Assembly (NCBI GenBank): GCA_037447655.1
Contig: JBBHKE010003515.1
Location: 1 to 30,472, forward strand
Reading direction: 5' to 3'
DNA from: Zygnema cylindricum
Taxonomy: Eukaryota; Streptophyta; Zygnematophyceae; Zygnematales; Zygnemataceae
DNA: 30,472 nt
Part shown: one piece after another, positions 1-8,717 of the stretch
Numbering within the stretch: position 1 is the stretch's first letter
How the letters are laid out: every line of letters starts with the position of its first letter
Made by a program: the position numbers and the translations under genes
Notes under the pieces: generated by a model
Told to the model about the DNA's origin: nothing
The model's database searches: none
Seen by the model: the letters and a program-made list of their open reading frames with translations, nothing else

Positions 1-194
1 GCTTAAGCCACTCTTTAGTCCTTCCTATGGAGTTGAGGCAGCCATGGCTCCATTGCTCTCTCTCTCTCTCTCCTTCAGTGACTACAACAAGTATGGGGGC
101 GAGAGAGAGAGAAGAGATAGAGGCAGGGTGCCTACTTTTTCTTTTCTAATAAATTTAGACCTAGAAAATATATTAAAAACTACTTATTTCAACA
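1..194 (-). mobile_element. Copia LTR, 5' (U3) part, cut by window edge
   Basis: On the minus strand this begins TGTTGAAATAAG at position 194, like the LTRs of the main array at 8740, 13545 and 20297. It carries the same U3 hairpin: a CT-repeat arm (about 55-73) faces a GA-repeat arm (about 100-115) around the loop AGTGACTACAACAAGT (77-92). It is not preceded by a polypurine tract. Instead it abuts a gag remnant at 195, so it is either a solo LTR or the edge of an element extending left of the window. Confidence 0.8.
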
Positions 195-521
195 GCCTCG
201 AATGAATCGCGTTTTTTTTGTCGAAAGCGACATTACCAGGCGAGAGTGAGCGTTGTCGTCCTTGACTTTCCATTCCGCGATTTCTTGAGTTTTGGTGGTT
301 TTGGCCTCCGCGTCATCATTAGTATTTATGATTGGTGGTTTAGATGCCCTAGTGAAAAGATCCCAAATTTTCTCTAACTTCAAATGATGGATGGCATAAA
401 ATGACCAATCATATAAATTTGAACCATCGAACTTTCGGATATTATTGGAAGTTGCGTGGTTTGGCCCATAACCTATAGGAGTAGAATTAATGGACGCCAT
501 AGTAAAAGACAAAAGAGTCAA
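195..521 (-). pseudogene. Copia gag N-terminal remnant
   Basis: About 100 codons of Ty1/copia Gag (UBN2/DUF4219 type, the capsid-forming protein). The likely start is the ATG at 498-500 (MASINSTPIGYG); an in-frame ATG seven codons upstream is less typical. Family hallmarks are visible: 'FDGSNLYDWSF' near residue 30 and 'EIAEWKVKDDNAHSRLVMSLS' near residue 85. The frame runs into a few junk codons and stops just before the LTR at 194, so the gene was broken by that LTR insertion. Capsid C-terminal part, zinc knuckle and pol are absent. Confidence 0.8.
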
Positions 522-837
522 AGCATTTGGGAATTGTGTGATCGAGTGATAATTTTATTATGAAACGAGATCATTTTTTACAATGTGACAAATTGCTAAT
601 TACTGGGGATAATATTATACTACGCAACACAAAGTAGATTTGGGCGGCTACACAAATACCAAATCTATTAGACAAGTTTGATCAACGAAAAGAAAAATGA
701 AAAATAAGACCAAAAGTACAATAACAAGACCACACTTATATAAATGGAGTACGGTCTTGTTCACGTGGGACAAAAGAGACTAAAGTGGACAAGACTGCAA
801 TTAAATAAGTGGAGTACAGTCAAGTTGACTTAGAAAA
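522..837. other. Leader-like AT-rich stretch with a small inverted repeat
   Basis: No coding region. It probably belongs to the leader or LTR of the element whose gag lies at 195-521, but no primer-binding site was recognised. CAAGACC (725-731) and GGTCTTG (753-759) form an inverted repeat around a TATATAAA stretch. A related motif, GGAGTAC followed by GTC and AAGTT, recurs near 800-822. Confidence 0.4.
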
Positions 838-931
838 AAAATGTGATAGTGAACGAACGTAATCTGTTGTTCTACGACCACCGGTGCAGGTGGAGGAGAA
901 GCAATAGTAGTAGAAGTAGACATGATACACT
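838..931 (-). pseudogene. Copia family D gag start, truncated second copy
   Basis: On the minus strand the ATG at 929-931 opens MSTSTTTIASPPPAPVVVE, a Thr/Pro-rich Gag N-terminus. The same start is found at 4833 downstream of the second family D LTR, where a stop follows VVVE. Here the frame continues a few codons into unrelated sequence. This places a gag start on the outer side of an LTR that also carries a polypurine tract on its other side, the sign of an LTR-sharing tandem copy. Confidence 0.65.
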
Positions 932-1679
932 CTCAAAAGCTATCAAGAATCCTATCAAACACTTGTATTCAAGTGCTCATCAAATCTTATAAAAAAATCC
1001 AAACTCAAGATATAATACTCAAAAGTTTCCCAAAAATTGTTTGCAGTTTACTACTTAGAAGTCTGGATACATAAAATGTTCTTAGTCCTAAGTCTTATAC
1101 TCTTGGCGTTGTACCGCCGATACAAGTGTACCTAAGAGGTACGTCCAAAATCAACCCATCTACTGAGATCTACGTGTTCCTAATCCTCCCAACCTAATCT
1201 ATCATCGTACAGTCAATATTACTCAAAATCTATAATAAGTGATTGTCCAAATACTTGTCGACTAAGTCACTTGTGATATTCCTATGAATCTCGTCTGTTG
1301 ACTTGATTCATATAGATTGTAGCTGCGTTGTCCTGTACCAAATCATATTTATATCACCCGCAGCTGCAGTATTCCGTAAAGAATCTTATCCAAGATAACT
1401 GTAGCTGCGTTGTCAGTACAGATCATATTCAACTTAACCGAAGCTGCGCTTTTCTTGTGCATCGCAACGTCAATGCTGCGCTGCTCTGTTTGAATAGCAA
1501 CTGCGCTGCTGCGCTGCTCTGTTTGCATAGCAGCTGCGCAGGTTCGTCGGCTTTGCAGTTGCGTTGTCCTGTACTGCACTCAAGTGATGACGCATGTCCT
1601 TGTGAAACTTACGCTACAAATTACTACCTTTCTCCCGTCATACTAATTTACCGAGACTTAAAGCTTTCCAAAATCAACA
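932..1679 (-). mobile_element. Copia family D LTR 1 plus 5' leader
   Basis: The minus-strand LTR start is TGTTGATTTTGG at 1679, immediately after a polypurine tract (1680-1693, AAAGCTTTAGGGGAG on minus). The segment aligns along its length with 4836-5691, apart from a missing block of about 80 bp near 1005. The LTR/leader boundary could not be fixed because no primer-binding site was recognised. The LTR is rich in CTGCG words (1440-1565). The TATA-like TATATAAAT of copy 2 is changed to TATATGAAT here. Confidence 0.7.
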
Positions 1680-1696
1680 CTCCCCTAAAGCTTTAG
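1680..1696 (-). promoter_or_regulatory. Polypurine tract of copia family D
   Basis: On the minus strand AGCTTTAGGGGAG directly precedes the LTR start TG at 1679. This is the expected plus-strand primer for reverse transcription, and it marks LTR 1 as the 3' LTR of the family D internal region to its right. Confidence 0.7.
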
Positions 1697-1738
1697 ACTC
1701 CATGTATCAGCGAAGCTGCGATGTCGCACTTAGTGCAT

Positions 1739-1830
1739 CATGGCAGCATAGCAGCGCAGCCATAGCAGCGCAACATGGTAACATAGCAGCGCAGCTATAG
1801 CAACGCAACATGGCAACATAGCACTACAGC
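1739..1830. repeat. 35-bp tandem repeat, about 2.6 copies
   Basis: Units start CATGGCAGCATAGCAGCGC, CATGGTAACATAGCAGCGC and CATGGCAACATAGC at about 1739, 1774 and 1809. They lie in the non-coding stretch between the RNase H stop and the polypurine tract of family D. The word AGCAGCGCAGC (1750-1760, 1785-1795) is the reverse complement of GCTGCGCTGCT in the adjacent LTR (1475-1485, 1508-1518). Confidence 0.75.
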
Positions 1831-1929
1831 AAACCAACTAATCACCTGGGTCCACTATATCCTAAATTTGGGCTATCGCAACATGGCAGTATCAAACTGG
1901 AGCTAATCACCTATTCACCCAATCTTAAT

Positions 1930-2142
1930 GCATTCCTACAATAGTTCAGCTTGGGAGCAGAAAGAGCTTTAGTAAGCATATCAGCAACCATTCTTGCATC
2001 TGGCAGATATCATAATTTGATCACCCTAGAGAACACTTTTTCTCTTACAAAGTGCAATCGTAAATCCATGTGCTTACTCTTGAAGTGGTGACTTGGGTTA
2101 GAGGCAATGGCAATGGCAGCCTGATTATCACACGAGATCACC
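1930..2142 (-). pseudogene. Copia family D pol, RNase H C-terminal end
   Basis: The last part of copia RNase H. On the minus strand, from 2142, the frame gives ISCDNQAAIAIASNPSHHFK then KHMDLRLHFVREKV, the conserved segment containing the final catalytic Asp region. A stop follows, and then a frame with VADMLTKALSAPKLNYC, the typical copia pol tail. The upstream pol is interrupted at 2142/2143 by the gypsy LTR and does not resume on the far side, where gag follows instead. Gypsy insertion was therefore accompanied by loss of most of pol. Confidence 0.85.
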
Positions 2143-2438
2143 TGTGGCCCAACGTTGTCGAGCGTGCCCGAGAAACACAAGGGAAGGGCCCGCTGTCCGG
2201 AATGGCCGATCTCGGCGTCCTGCAAAGAACCCACCAATGCGAATGCTTCCCATAATAATGATAATGCCCACTGCTGACCCCATCCCTCCTAATAGGCATG
2301 CATGATCAGATAGGAGAGGCACAAGGATAGGGAATAGGGATGAGTGCATGGGAAGGCGAAAAGATCTCCCCTCCCCCTTACTTTCCCCATTAAGCCGGGG
2401 AAAGGGGTTGGGTTCTCGGTAATCGGGTCGGTACCTCA
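2143..2438 (-). mobile_element. Gypsy 3' LTR, 296 bp
   Basis: Bounded by TGTGGCCC (2143) and TACCTCA (2438) on the plus strand, so on the minus strand it runs TG...CA. A purine run AAGAGGGGGGGAAAT (2439-2453, minus) precedes it as the polypurine tract. The outer edge cuts copia family D RNase H cleanly at 2142. No matching 5' LTR is present in the window, so the target-site duplication cannot be checked. Confidence 0.8.
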
Positions 2439-2453
2439 ATTTCCCCCCCTCTT

Positions 2454-3945
2454 AGTCAACCGTGACAAAGAAAAAGAAATAGTTACCCGCCCAATTCACA
2501 GTTCTCGCAGAACCATGGACTAAGGGATGGAGGGCATGGTTCCCATGAGGAGGGGAGACAAGAGGGATGCCAGCACTGCCCGCACTTATGGCAGACCAAG
2601 ATGTCTTGCTGCTGGGAGGACAGGTGGCAGGATGATGAACAGGAAGGAGGATCGGCAAAGTAAGTCAAGTGGAAAGTTGGTTCTTCTTCTAATCCTCGGA
2701 GGTGACAAGGGGCCACATTGATTTTATTCTCTTTAATTCTTCGCCCATCTTTCCCTTCCAAAGTCAGAACTCCCTTATTTGAAACTTCCACCACTTTCAA
2801 GATCACCCGCCCGGCAGAAATGTCAAGAATGTCCTTTTTTCTGTTGCTTGCGATACACAAAGTCTCCTGGCATAAATCGTCGCTGTCGGGGCACATAATC
2901 TCCGCTCCGGCGCTGGGAATACCACAATTGATCCCGGTGTTGTGCCGCCTGGAAATTCCCCATGGCGAGAGGCATCTCCCGGTGGAAAATTTTGGCACGG
3001 TCGGCGATCAATTTTTCGACAGTTCCCTTGTCATCCATTGCCGCGAGGACCACCGCTTGGGTAGAGGCACCCCCGGGCAGAATGGGATGCCGTCCGAATA
3101 AAATGAAGTAAGGGCTGTAGGAGTGAAGAGAAGCTTGTCTGCTGAATCAGTATCCCATGGCAATCCAAGGCACCCTTCTGTCCCACTCTCCCAAGTCCTC
3201 TTCAACTGCATATTTCCGTAGTGACCGCTTCACTGTCTATACGCACCTTTCGGCCAAACCGTCGGCTTAGGGGTGGTCGCGACTGGTAAGTCAATGGTCG
3301 ATGAGGCATTTCTTCAAAATATTGGTAAATTCTCCGGCGAATTCCGATCCCTGGTCTGTCAGAACCTCTGTTTGCGCCCCAAACTGTGACAGGACTCTCT
3401 GCAGAAAGGCGTCGGCAATGGACTCGAACTCCTTTCGGGGCAGGACCACAAGCTCTATCCATTTTGAGAAATGTTCAATCATGACCAGAACGAAACGATT
3501 CCCATGTCTGCTGGTCGGAAGAGGTCCCAAAAGATCCAAAGACCACCGATAAAACATTCCTCTGATGGGAAGAGAATGGAGCTCAGTTTCGCCCTTTTTG
3601 TCAAAAGGTGCCTTAACTCGATCGCAGGAAGAGCAAGTCTGTACAATTCGGTTGACTTGGGCCCGCAACCCGTGCCACCAGTAAGAGTCGTAACCAAGGA
3701 AGTGGTTCGCTTCTGTCCGAAGTGTCCACATTGTTTATGGAGATTGGTAATCAGAGTTTCTCGATCTGAGGGAGGAGGAACCACTTTCCTAGTACCGTCT
3801 GTCCATTTCCGGAGGAGCACTCCTCGGTCCCATTCATACCATCCATGGTCTTTTGTGCCTTTCATCGCTGCCGCCATAGCGAATAGATCCGTGTCATCCT
3901 CCTCATAAAATGTCAGAGTCCCATCCTGGAGTGATGAAGACGTTC
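2454..3945 (-). pseudogene. Gypsy integrase with C-terminal PHD finger, frameshifted
   Basis: The 3' part of a Ty3/gypsy pol, reading from about 3945 down. Order: spacer with WYEWDRGVLLRKW (about 3840); HHCC zinc domain with LHKQCGHFG (about 3750) and CSSCDRVKAP (about 3630); DDE core with WSLDLLGPLPTS (about 3545) and LTDQGSEFAGEF (about 3345); region with GLAERC (about 3265); C-terminal MPGDFVYRKQQ (about 2850) and KDGRRIKENKINVAPCHL; then a PHD finger ending ENCELGG just before the stop. Successive parts lie in different frames (3479-3877, 3291-3731, 3202-3462, 2823-3053, 2483-2998), so at least four indels or stops have accumulated. Protease, RT and RNase H are missing. The junction with copia gag is about 3940-3955. 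Confidence 0.85.
2487..2650 (-). other. PHD finger (C4HC3) at gypsy integrase C-terminus
   Basis: The last 50 or so residues of the 2483-2998 frame have spacing C-x3-C, eleven residues, C-x2-C-x4-H-x2-C, then W-x-C-x2-C. That is the full ligand set and the diagnostic Trp of a PHD zinc finger, a family that commonly reads histone H3 tails. It sits where chromoviruses carry a chromodomain. A role in choosing integration sites is inference. Confidence 0.75.
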
Positions 3946-4835
3946 AGAACAGTGCATTTCCACGAGGTGTAGGCCCAGTGAAATTTCTGTAAAACTGACT
4001 TTGTTGCCATCCCGGCCTGTATAAACCTGTATCGTTAGCTTTTTTAAGCTTAGGAAAAAACTTGTATCCATGACCTCTCTCACTACAATAAAAACATGCA
4101 TTGTTGGATTGTTTATTCCCCCCCTCAATAAACTGTCTAAACTGATTAGACTGATTTCTTTGCTGATTAAACTATCCTTTCCTCTCAAAGCCTAAATTAA
4201 AAGCCTCTACCTGCTCAACATTGAGAATATTAGATGTAGCTTCCTCTTCAAGCAAAATATCGATCGCTAACTGTACAGTCCAGCTAGCTTTATCTTTTTG
4301 TTTGAGCATATCAGATGCTCCTTTCATACTACGAGGGAGACCTCTCATGAGCAACGCTGCTGGTTAAAACTGAGGAAACTCCCCACCTGCACAAGCATGT
4401 GCATTAACAAGGATGGGAAACTTGTTAGAATATTCAGCCATTGTACCGCCAGTGTACTTATAGTACCAAATTTTACCACCCAATAGGAGTTTTTCCTGGA
4501 CATTGGCCTTTTCATTATCATTTTTAAGAGATTTCTATATATCAATTGTTTTTTTCATTTTTATCCGGGACATAGCTAAGTTCTCAGATTTACAGAATTT
4601 TAGAATAGAACGAGCTTGCGTATTTTTCTTTGATCATGACGGATCAGATTCATCCAGAGAACCATCCAATTTGTCCAAGAGATTGACATTCTCAAAATGT
4701 GTCTCCACCATATCCGCCCAGTAAACATACTTTTCACAGGAAAAGGTAGGAATTCTTGATGACAAGCCCATAACGTGTTACTCTACGACCACCGGTGCAG
4801 GTGGAGGAGCAGCAGTAGTAGTTGAAGTAGACATG
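3946..4835 (-). pseudogene. Copia family D gag, degenerate
   Basis: Gag of the family D copy, minus strand, start ATG at 4831-4833 (MSTSTTTAAPPPAPVVVE, then a stop). Further fragments in shifting frames: EKYVYWADMVETHFENVN (about 4720), EKLLLGGKIWYYKY with MAEYSNKFPSL (about 4480), GLPRSMKGASDMLKQKDKAS (about 4330) and a zinc knuckle near 4100. The knuckle reads C-x2-C-x4-H-x4-F, so its last Cys ligand is lost. The frame breaks several times and there is no pol after it because the gypsy segment begins near 3945. Its role would be capsid and RNA packaging; it is not functional here. Confidence 0.75.
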
Positions 4836-5691
4836 ATACACTCTCAATAGCTATCAAGAATCCTATCAATCAGTTGTATTCAAGTGCTCACCAAATCTTA
4901 TAAAAGGATCCAAACCTCACAAAACTCAATCAAAACATAGAGTAGCATAAACACTGACAACTCCCAAAGTTTCAGCACAATTGACTCAGCAACACTCAAG
5001 ATATAATACTCAAAAGTTTCCCAAAAACTCTTTGTAGTTTACTACTTGGAAGTCTGGATACATAAAATGTTCTTAGTCCGAAGTCTTATACTCTTGGCGT
5101 TGTATAGCAGATACAAGTGTACCTAAGAGGTACGTCCAAAATCAACCCATCTACTGAGATCTACGTGTTCTTCATCCTCCCAACCCAATCTATCATCGTA
5201 CAGTCAATATGACTCAGAATCTATATTAAGTGATTGTACAAATACTTGTCGGCTAAGTCACTTGTGATATTCCTATGAATCTCGTCCATTGACTTGATTT
5301 ATATAGATCGCAGCTGCGTTGTCCTGTACCGAATCATATTTATATCACCCGCGGTTGCGGTGTTCCGTACCGAATGTTATCTTCTGTACCGAATCTTATC
5401 CAAGATAACAGTAGCTGCGTTGTCTGTACGGATCAAATTCAACTTAACCGCAGCTGCACTTTTCTTGTGCATCGCAACGTCACTGCTTCGCTGCTCTGTC
5501 TGAATAGCAACTGCGCTGCTGCGCTACTCTGTTTGCATAGCAGCTGCGCTGTTCCGTCGGCGTCGCAGTTGCGTTGTGTTGTACTACACTCAAGTGATGA
5601 CGCATGTCCTTGTGAAACTTACGCTACAAATCACTACCTTTCTCCCATCGTACTAATTTCCCATCGTACTTAAAGCTTTCCAAAATCAACA
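4836..5691 (-). mobile_element. Copia family D LTR 2 plus 5' leader
   Basis: The minus-strand start TGTTGATTTTGG is at 5691. It aligns with 932-1679. It keeps a TATA-like TATATAAAT (minus strand, plus positions 5297-5305) and the CTGCG-rich block (5440-5565). This is the 5' LTR of the family D copy whose gag starts at 4833. No polypurine tract lies beyond 5691. Confidence 0.7.
5297..5305 (-). promoter_or_regulatory. TATA box of family D LTR 2
   Basis: TATATAAAT on the minus strand, in the middle of the LTR and upstream of gag. The equivalent site in LTR 1 is mutated. Confidence 0.45.
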
Positions 5692-5957
5692 TAATCAGGA
5701 GAGAAAAAGAGTACGGGAAATTACCCTTAACAGTTATAACTTTTCATTACTAAATGATAATAGTTTAGCGTGTAGGGTGGACCAAAGAAAAGCTATATAA
5801 ATAATATTAATTAATTAAATGAATGCTTTGTCGAATACTTGATATGGGTAAACCATTTGGGTGCAAAGATAGAGCCAAGGAAAATATATGGAAGGCAAAA
5901 AAATTGGGGCCGTACATTTCTTAAGATTTGCTAATAACCTATATGCATATTCTTTTT
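5692..5957. other. No feature seen
   Basis: AT-rich spacer between family D LTR 2 and the truncated LTR L0. No coding frame, repeat or RNA gene was recognised. Confidence 0.5.
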
Positions 5958-6252
5958 GGCTTGAGAGGGAATTAGGAAAAACTAGGACTTAGGAAAATTT
6001 AGGTAGATAGTCCTCTCTCTCAGAGAGTTTGTATAAATTGGCATCTTTGCCATCCTATAACTTATCGCCTGGTTGGCCGTTTTCAGTGTTTCTTTTTTCT
6101 ACGGACTCAGGGGAGTCCAGGCTACACAGGGGTGCAGTCAAATTGTCAGTTTGCCTTCTTGGGCAGCAGTGGTTGTGGCTTAAAGTGGGTTAGTTAAATA
6201 CTATCTAGAGGCTTCCTGTATTCTGTGGTCCAATGGAGGACACAGAATTGCA
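5958..6252 (+). mobile_element. 5'-truncated copia LTR (L0)
   Basis: Matches the last 300 bp or so of the main-array LTR in opposite orientation, from the segment before the TATA box to the terminal CA at 6252 (ACAGAATTGCA). It contains TATAAAT (6032-6038), the hairpin GGACTC-AGGG-GAGTCC (6103-6118) and the terminal hairpin (6220-6248). The U3 start, including the tRNA-like module, is missing. No primer-binding site follows. Confidence 0.8.
6032..6038 (+). promoter_or_regulatory. TATA box of LTR L0
   Basis: TATAAAT sits about 215 bp before the LTR end. Sites at the same relative position occur in S1 (22571-22577) and S2 (29162-29168). It is preceded by a CTCTCT/AGAGAG inverted repeat and followed by TGGCA-TCTT-TGCCA. 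Confidence 0.6.
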
Positions 6253-7658
6253 ATCGCCGATAATTACCCGATATTTATCAGTTATTAGCAGCAATAACAA
6301 CAATATCGATAACTAACGGCAATATCTGTACGGACCATAAAAATAAATGTACGGCCAAAACACTCATCTGTACATGTTATTCCTCGGACGCGCCGCGGAC
6401 CCCTTTCCCCACGATTTCGGTAAAAAATCCCGATATTTCTTTCATTATTTCTAATTTAAAGGGGTTTTACTTGGGTACCTCTTCCATAATGTCTTTTTGA
6501 CTGTTATTTTTTTATAAATGGCAGTAAATGGCAGCAGTCTAACAAATTTGTTCGTCTGCTTTGTTCGTTTGTTCGTCTGGTTTTTAAAAAAGTCAGATTT
6601 AATAAATTTACGATGCAATTTATTTTTTTCGTTTCGGTACTATATTTTTAGAACTAAAAACTATTATTTTAAATTTGTCAACATTTATGTGCCGCGCTAT
6701 CCGTAATAAATTTCAGTTAAACAGTGTACGGAACAAATTTTTACACGTGGCATACCACGCTATATAAAGTCAATAATATAATACAGTGTATTATAAAGTA
6801 CTATAGTATGCATACTATATTTTTTAAGTTATCGCCGATATGGAATTTGTTGGTCTCGGACCGATATATCAGGACCTCTGACCGTTCGATAACCGATAAC
6901 TATCGGTATCGGTGTAATCGTGATAATTTTTTTACCGATACACAACACTAAAAAATACCTTAATGAACAAGGTACAAGGCACAAATGACAAGGTACAAGG
7001 TTCAAGGTAGACGGTTCAAGGTTCAAAGTACAAGATAAAAGGTACAAGGAACAAGGTATTACAAGGTTTATGATGCCTTGATTTGGAAAGGCATATTTAC
7101 AGTTTTGTGTTGTTTATAAGGCAATTTCTCGTCACAATAAACTTGATATTCGATATACCGAATGCCAAATGGTTTTGGGCGCAATATACCGCTCCGGGAC
7201 CAGCAAAAATAATTGCAATGCATTTGGTGGGGGGGGGGGTGTTTGTACATGTATAGTGCGTAAAAAATGGACAGAAAAACGTACGGACGAAAACCCATCC
7301 GCCTCGGGCGAGGGGGGTTGTGGTTAAAATTTCTTCGGCAACCCAATGTACGTAGGTTCGCTAGTAGCGTTTATGTTTTTTTCGCCTCTTCACACTAATA
7401 ACGTTAAACGGTGTAGTTATCGACACGACAACTTATCGTGAAATAACTTAATTTCATCGCAATATTAGCCTTCTCGGTATATCAATTGTCGGAAGGTCAA
7501 AGAAACGTACATATCAAATATCATCAAGAGGTTTTTGATATACGGCAATATTAAATACAAGAGTGATGCAAAAGAAGAAAAAAAAAATAAGAGTCGTTTG
7601 TGATCTAATTATAGCCCAAAAATATAAAGATGTTGATTTTAAAACATAAAAATATATA
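6253..7658. other. Unidentified AT-rich segment between facing LTR ends
   Basis: No gene found. It is rich in CGATA and TATCG words (6253-6320, 6828-6950). It holds an 18-bp perfect palindrome TATAGTATG/CATACTATA (6802-6819), a minisatellite (6965-7070) and an 11-base G run (7229-7239). The left boundary is the CA end of LTR L0 and the right boundary the terminal of LTR A, in inverted orientation. No terminal inverted repeats or transposase of its own were seen. Confidence 0.5.
6965..7070. repeat. Minisatellite based on ACAAGGT / TCAAGGT
   Basis: About a dozen imperfect 7-base words (ACAAGGT, TCAAGGT, ACAAGAT) run head to tail with small interruptions. Confidence 0.75.
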
Positions 7659-8365
7659 TACAATTCTGTGTCCTCCATTGGACCACAGAATACAGGAAGC
7701 CTCTAGATAGCATTTAACTAACCCACTTCAAGCCACAACCACTGCTGTTCAAGAAAGCAAAATGACAGTTTGACTGCACCCCTATGCATCCTGGACTCCC
7801 CTGAGTCCATAGGAAAAAGAATCACTGAAAACGGCCAACCAACCGATAAGTTATGAGGTAGTAAAAATGCCAATTTGTACAAACTCTCAAAGAGAGAGGT
7901 GACTACCTACCAAAATTTTCTAAGTCCTGATTCCCTCTAATAACTTCTATCTACTGAAGTACGGACCAATCAGATTACTGTACCGTACCAAAAAGTACTA
8001 CTACCGATGTACCTTTTGTACGGCCTATGTACGACAAGGCCATTAAGCGGACGCGTGTCTGCTTTTCACTCGTCCGTACATTCTTCGAAATTCCTATGAC
8101 CGAATGTCATCTCTCCACGTTGCTCCAGGTCATGCCACGTCATAAAACGCCAAAGCGACCACTCCGGGATTTCGGCGATGATGTGCGCCGTTGGATTTGT
8201 AGCGAGATGCAATCTTAGCCGTTATAAATACTTGCGCGGCATTTGTTTCACGGTCGAAACAAAATACGTGGTATCCGTTTTGAAATAGAATCGTACTTCG
8301 TACTTTCATAAAACTGTATCTATGCATGCCGTATACAATTTTAGTTAAATGGATTTGTTCATCCC

Positions 8366-8368
<3 letters not shown>

Positions 8369-8430
<62 letters not shown>
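8369..8430. repeat. (AT)31 microsatellite
   Basis: An uninterrupted AT dinucleotide run inside LTR A. LTRs B and C have only a few AT units at the same place. Confidence 0.95.
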
Positions 8431-8432
<2 letters not shown>

Positions 8433-8450
8433 TATACTATATCATTTAGC

Positions 8451-8537
8451 ACTGGTCTTAGTCTAATGGGATAAAGCTGACCGCTATCGGCCTACTTGAC
8501 GAACCGTAGGACTGGGATCAAATCCCAGGTCCGTCAG
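8451..8537 (+). other. tRNA-like module, antisense inside LTR A
   Basis: Box A TAGTCTAATGG (8459-8469) fits TRGYNNARNNG. Box B GGATCAAATCC (8515-8525) sits in a perfect T-arm: CTGGG, a seven-base loop ATCAAAT, CCCAG (8512-8528). The 45-base spacing resembles tRNAs with a long variable arm. No full acceptor stem was found, so this is a tRNA-derived module, not a tRNA gene. It runs opposite to the LTR. Confidence 0.6.
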
Positions 8538-8582
8538 ATATATTTTTAGTAGCCTACTAAAAATAACTGCCTGTTGAACTAA

Positions 8583-8668
8583 GGCAGCCATGGATCAACC
8601 ACCCTCTCTATCCTTTAGTGACTACAACAAGTATAGGGGCTAGAGAGAGGAGGTGGAGGCAGGCTGCC
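8583..8668 (-). other. Conserved U3 hairpin of LTR A
   Basis: Arms GGCAGCC (8583-8589) with GGCTGCC (8662-8668), CCACC (8599-8603) with GGTGG (8652-8656), and CTCTCTA (8604-8610) with TAGAGAG (8641-8647). They enclose the invariant AGTGACTACAACAAGT (8617-8632). The same layout is present at 55-125, 13387-13473, 20140-20225 and 28425-28511. Confidence 0.7.
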
Positions 8669-8717
8669 CGTCCTTTTATTTTCTTTTATCCTAACAAATT
8701 TAAACCTAGAAAATACT

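Noticed and set aside
1328-1696. 122-codon plus-strand frame rich in CALLCLNSN-like repeats
   Set aside because: It is the CTGCG repeat block of a family D LTR, and the same frame appears in LTR 2 (5374-5673). No coding signal.
6253-7658. DNA transposon with terminal inverted repeats
   Set aside because: CGATA-rich sequence at both sides looks similar, but no aligned inverted termini, target-site duplication or transposase could be found.
8451-8537. Functional nuclear tRNA gene
   Set aside because: The T-arm closes and box A/B fit, but no acceptor stem or clear anticodon arm was found and the module is repeated inside LTRs.
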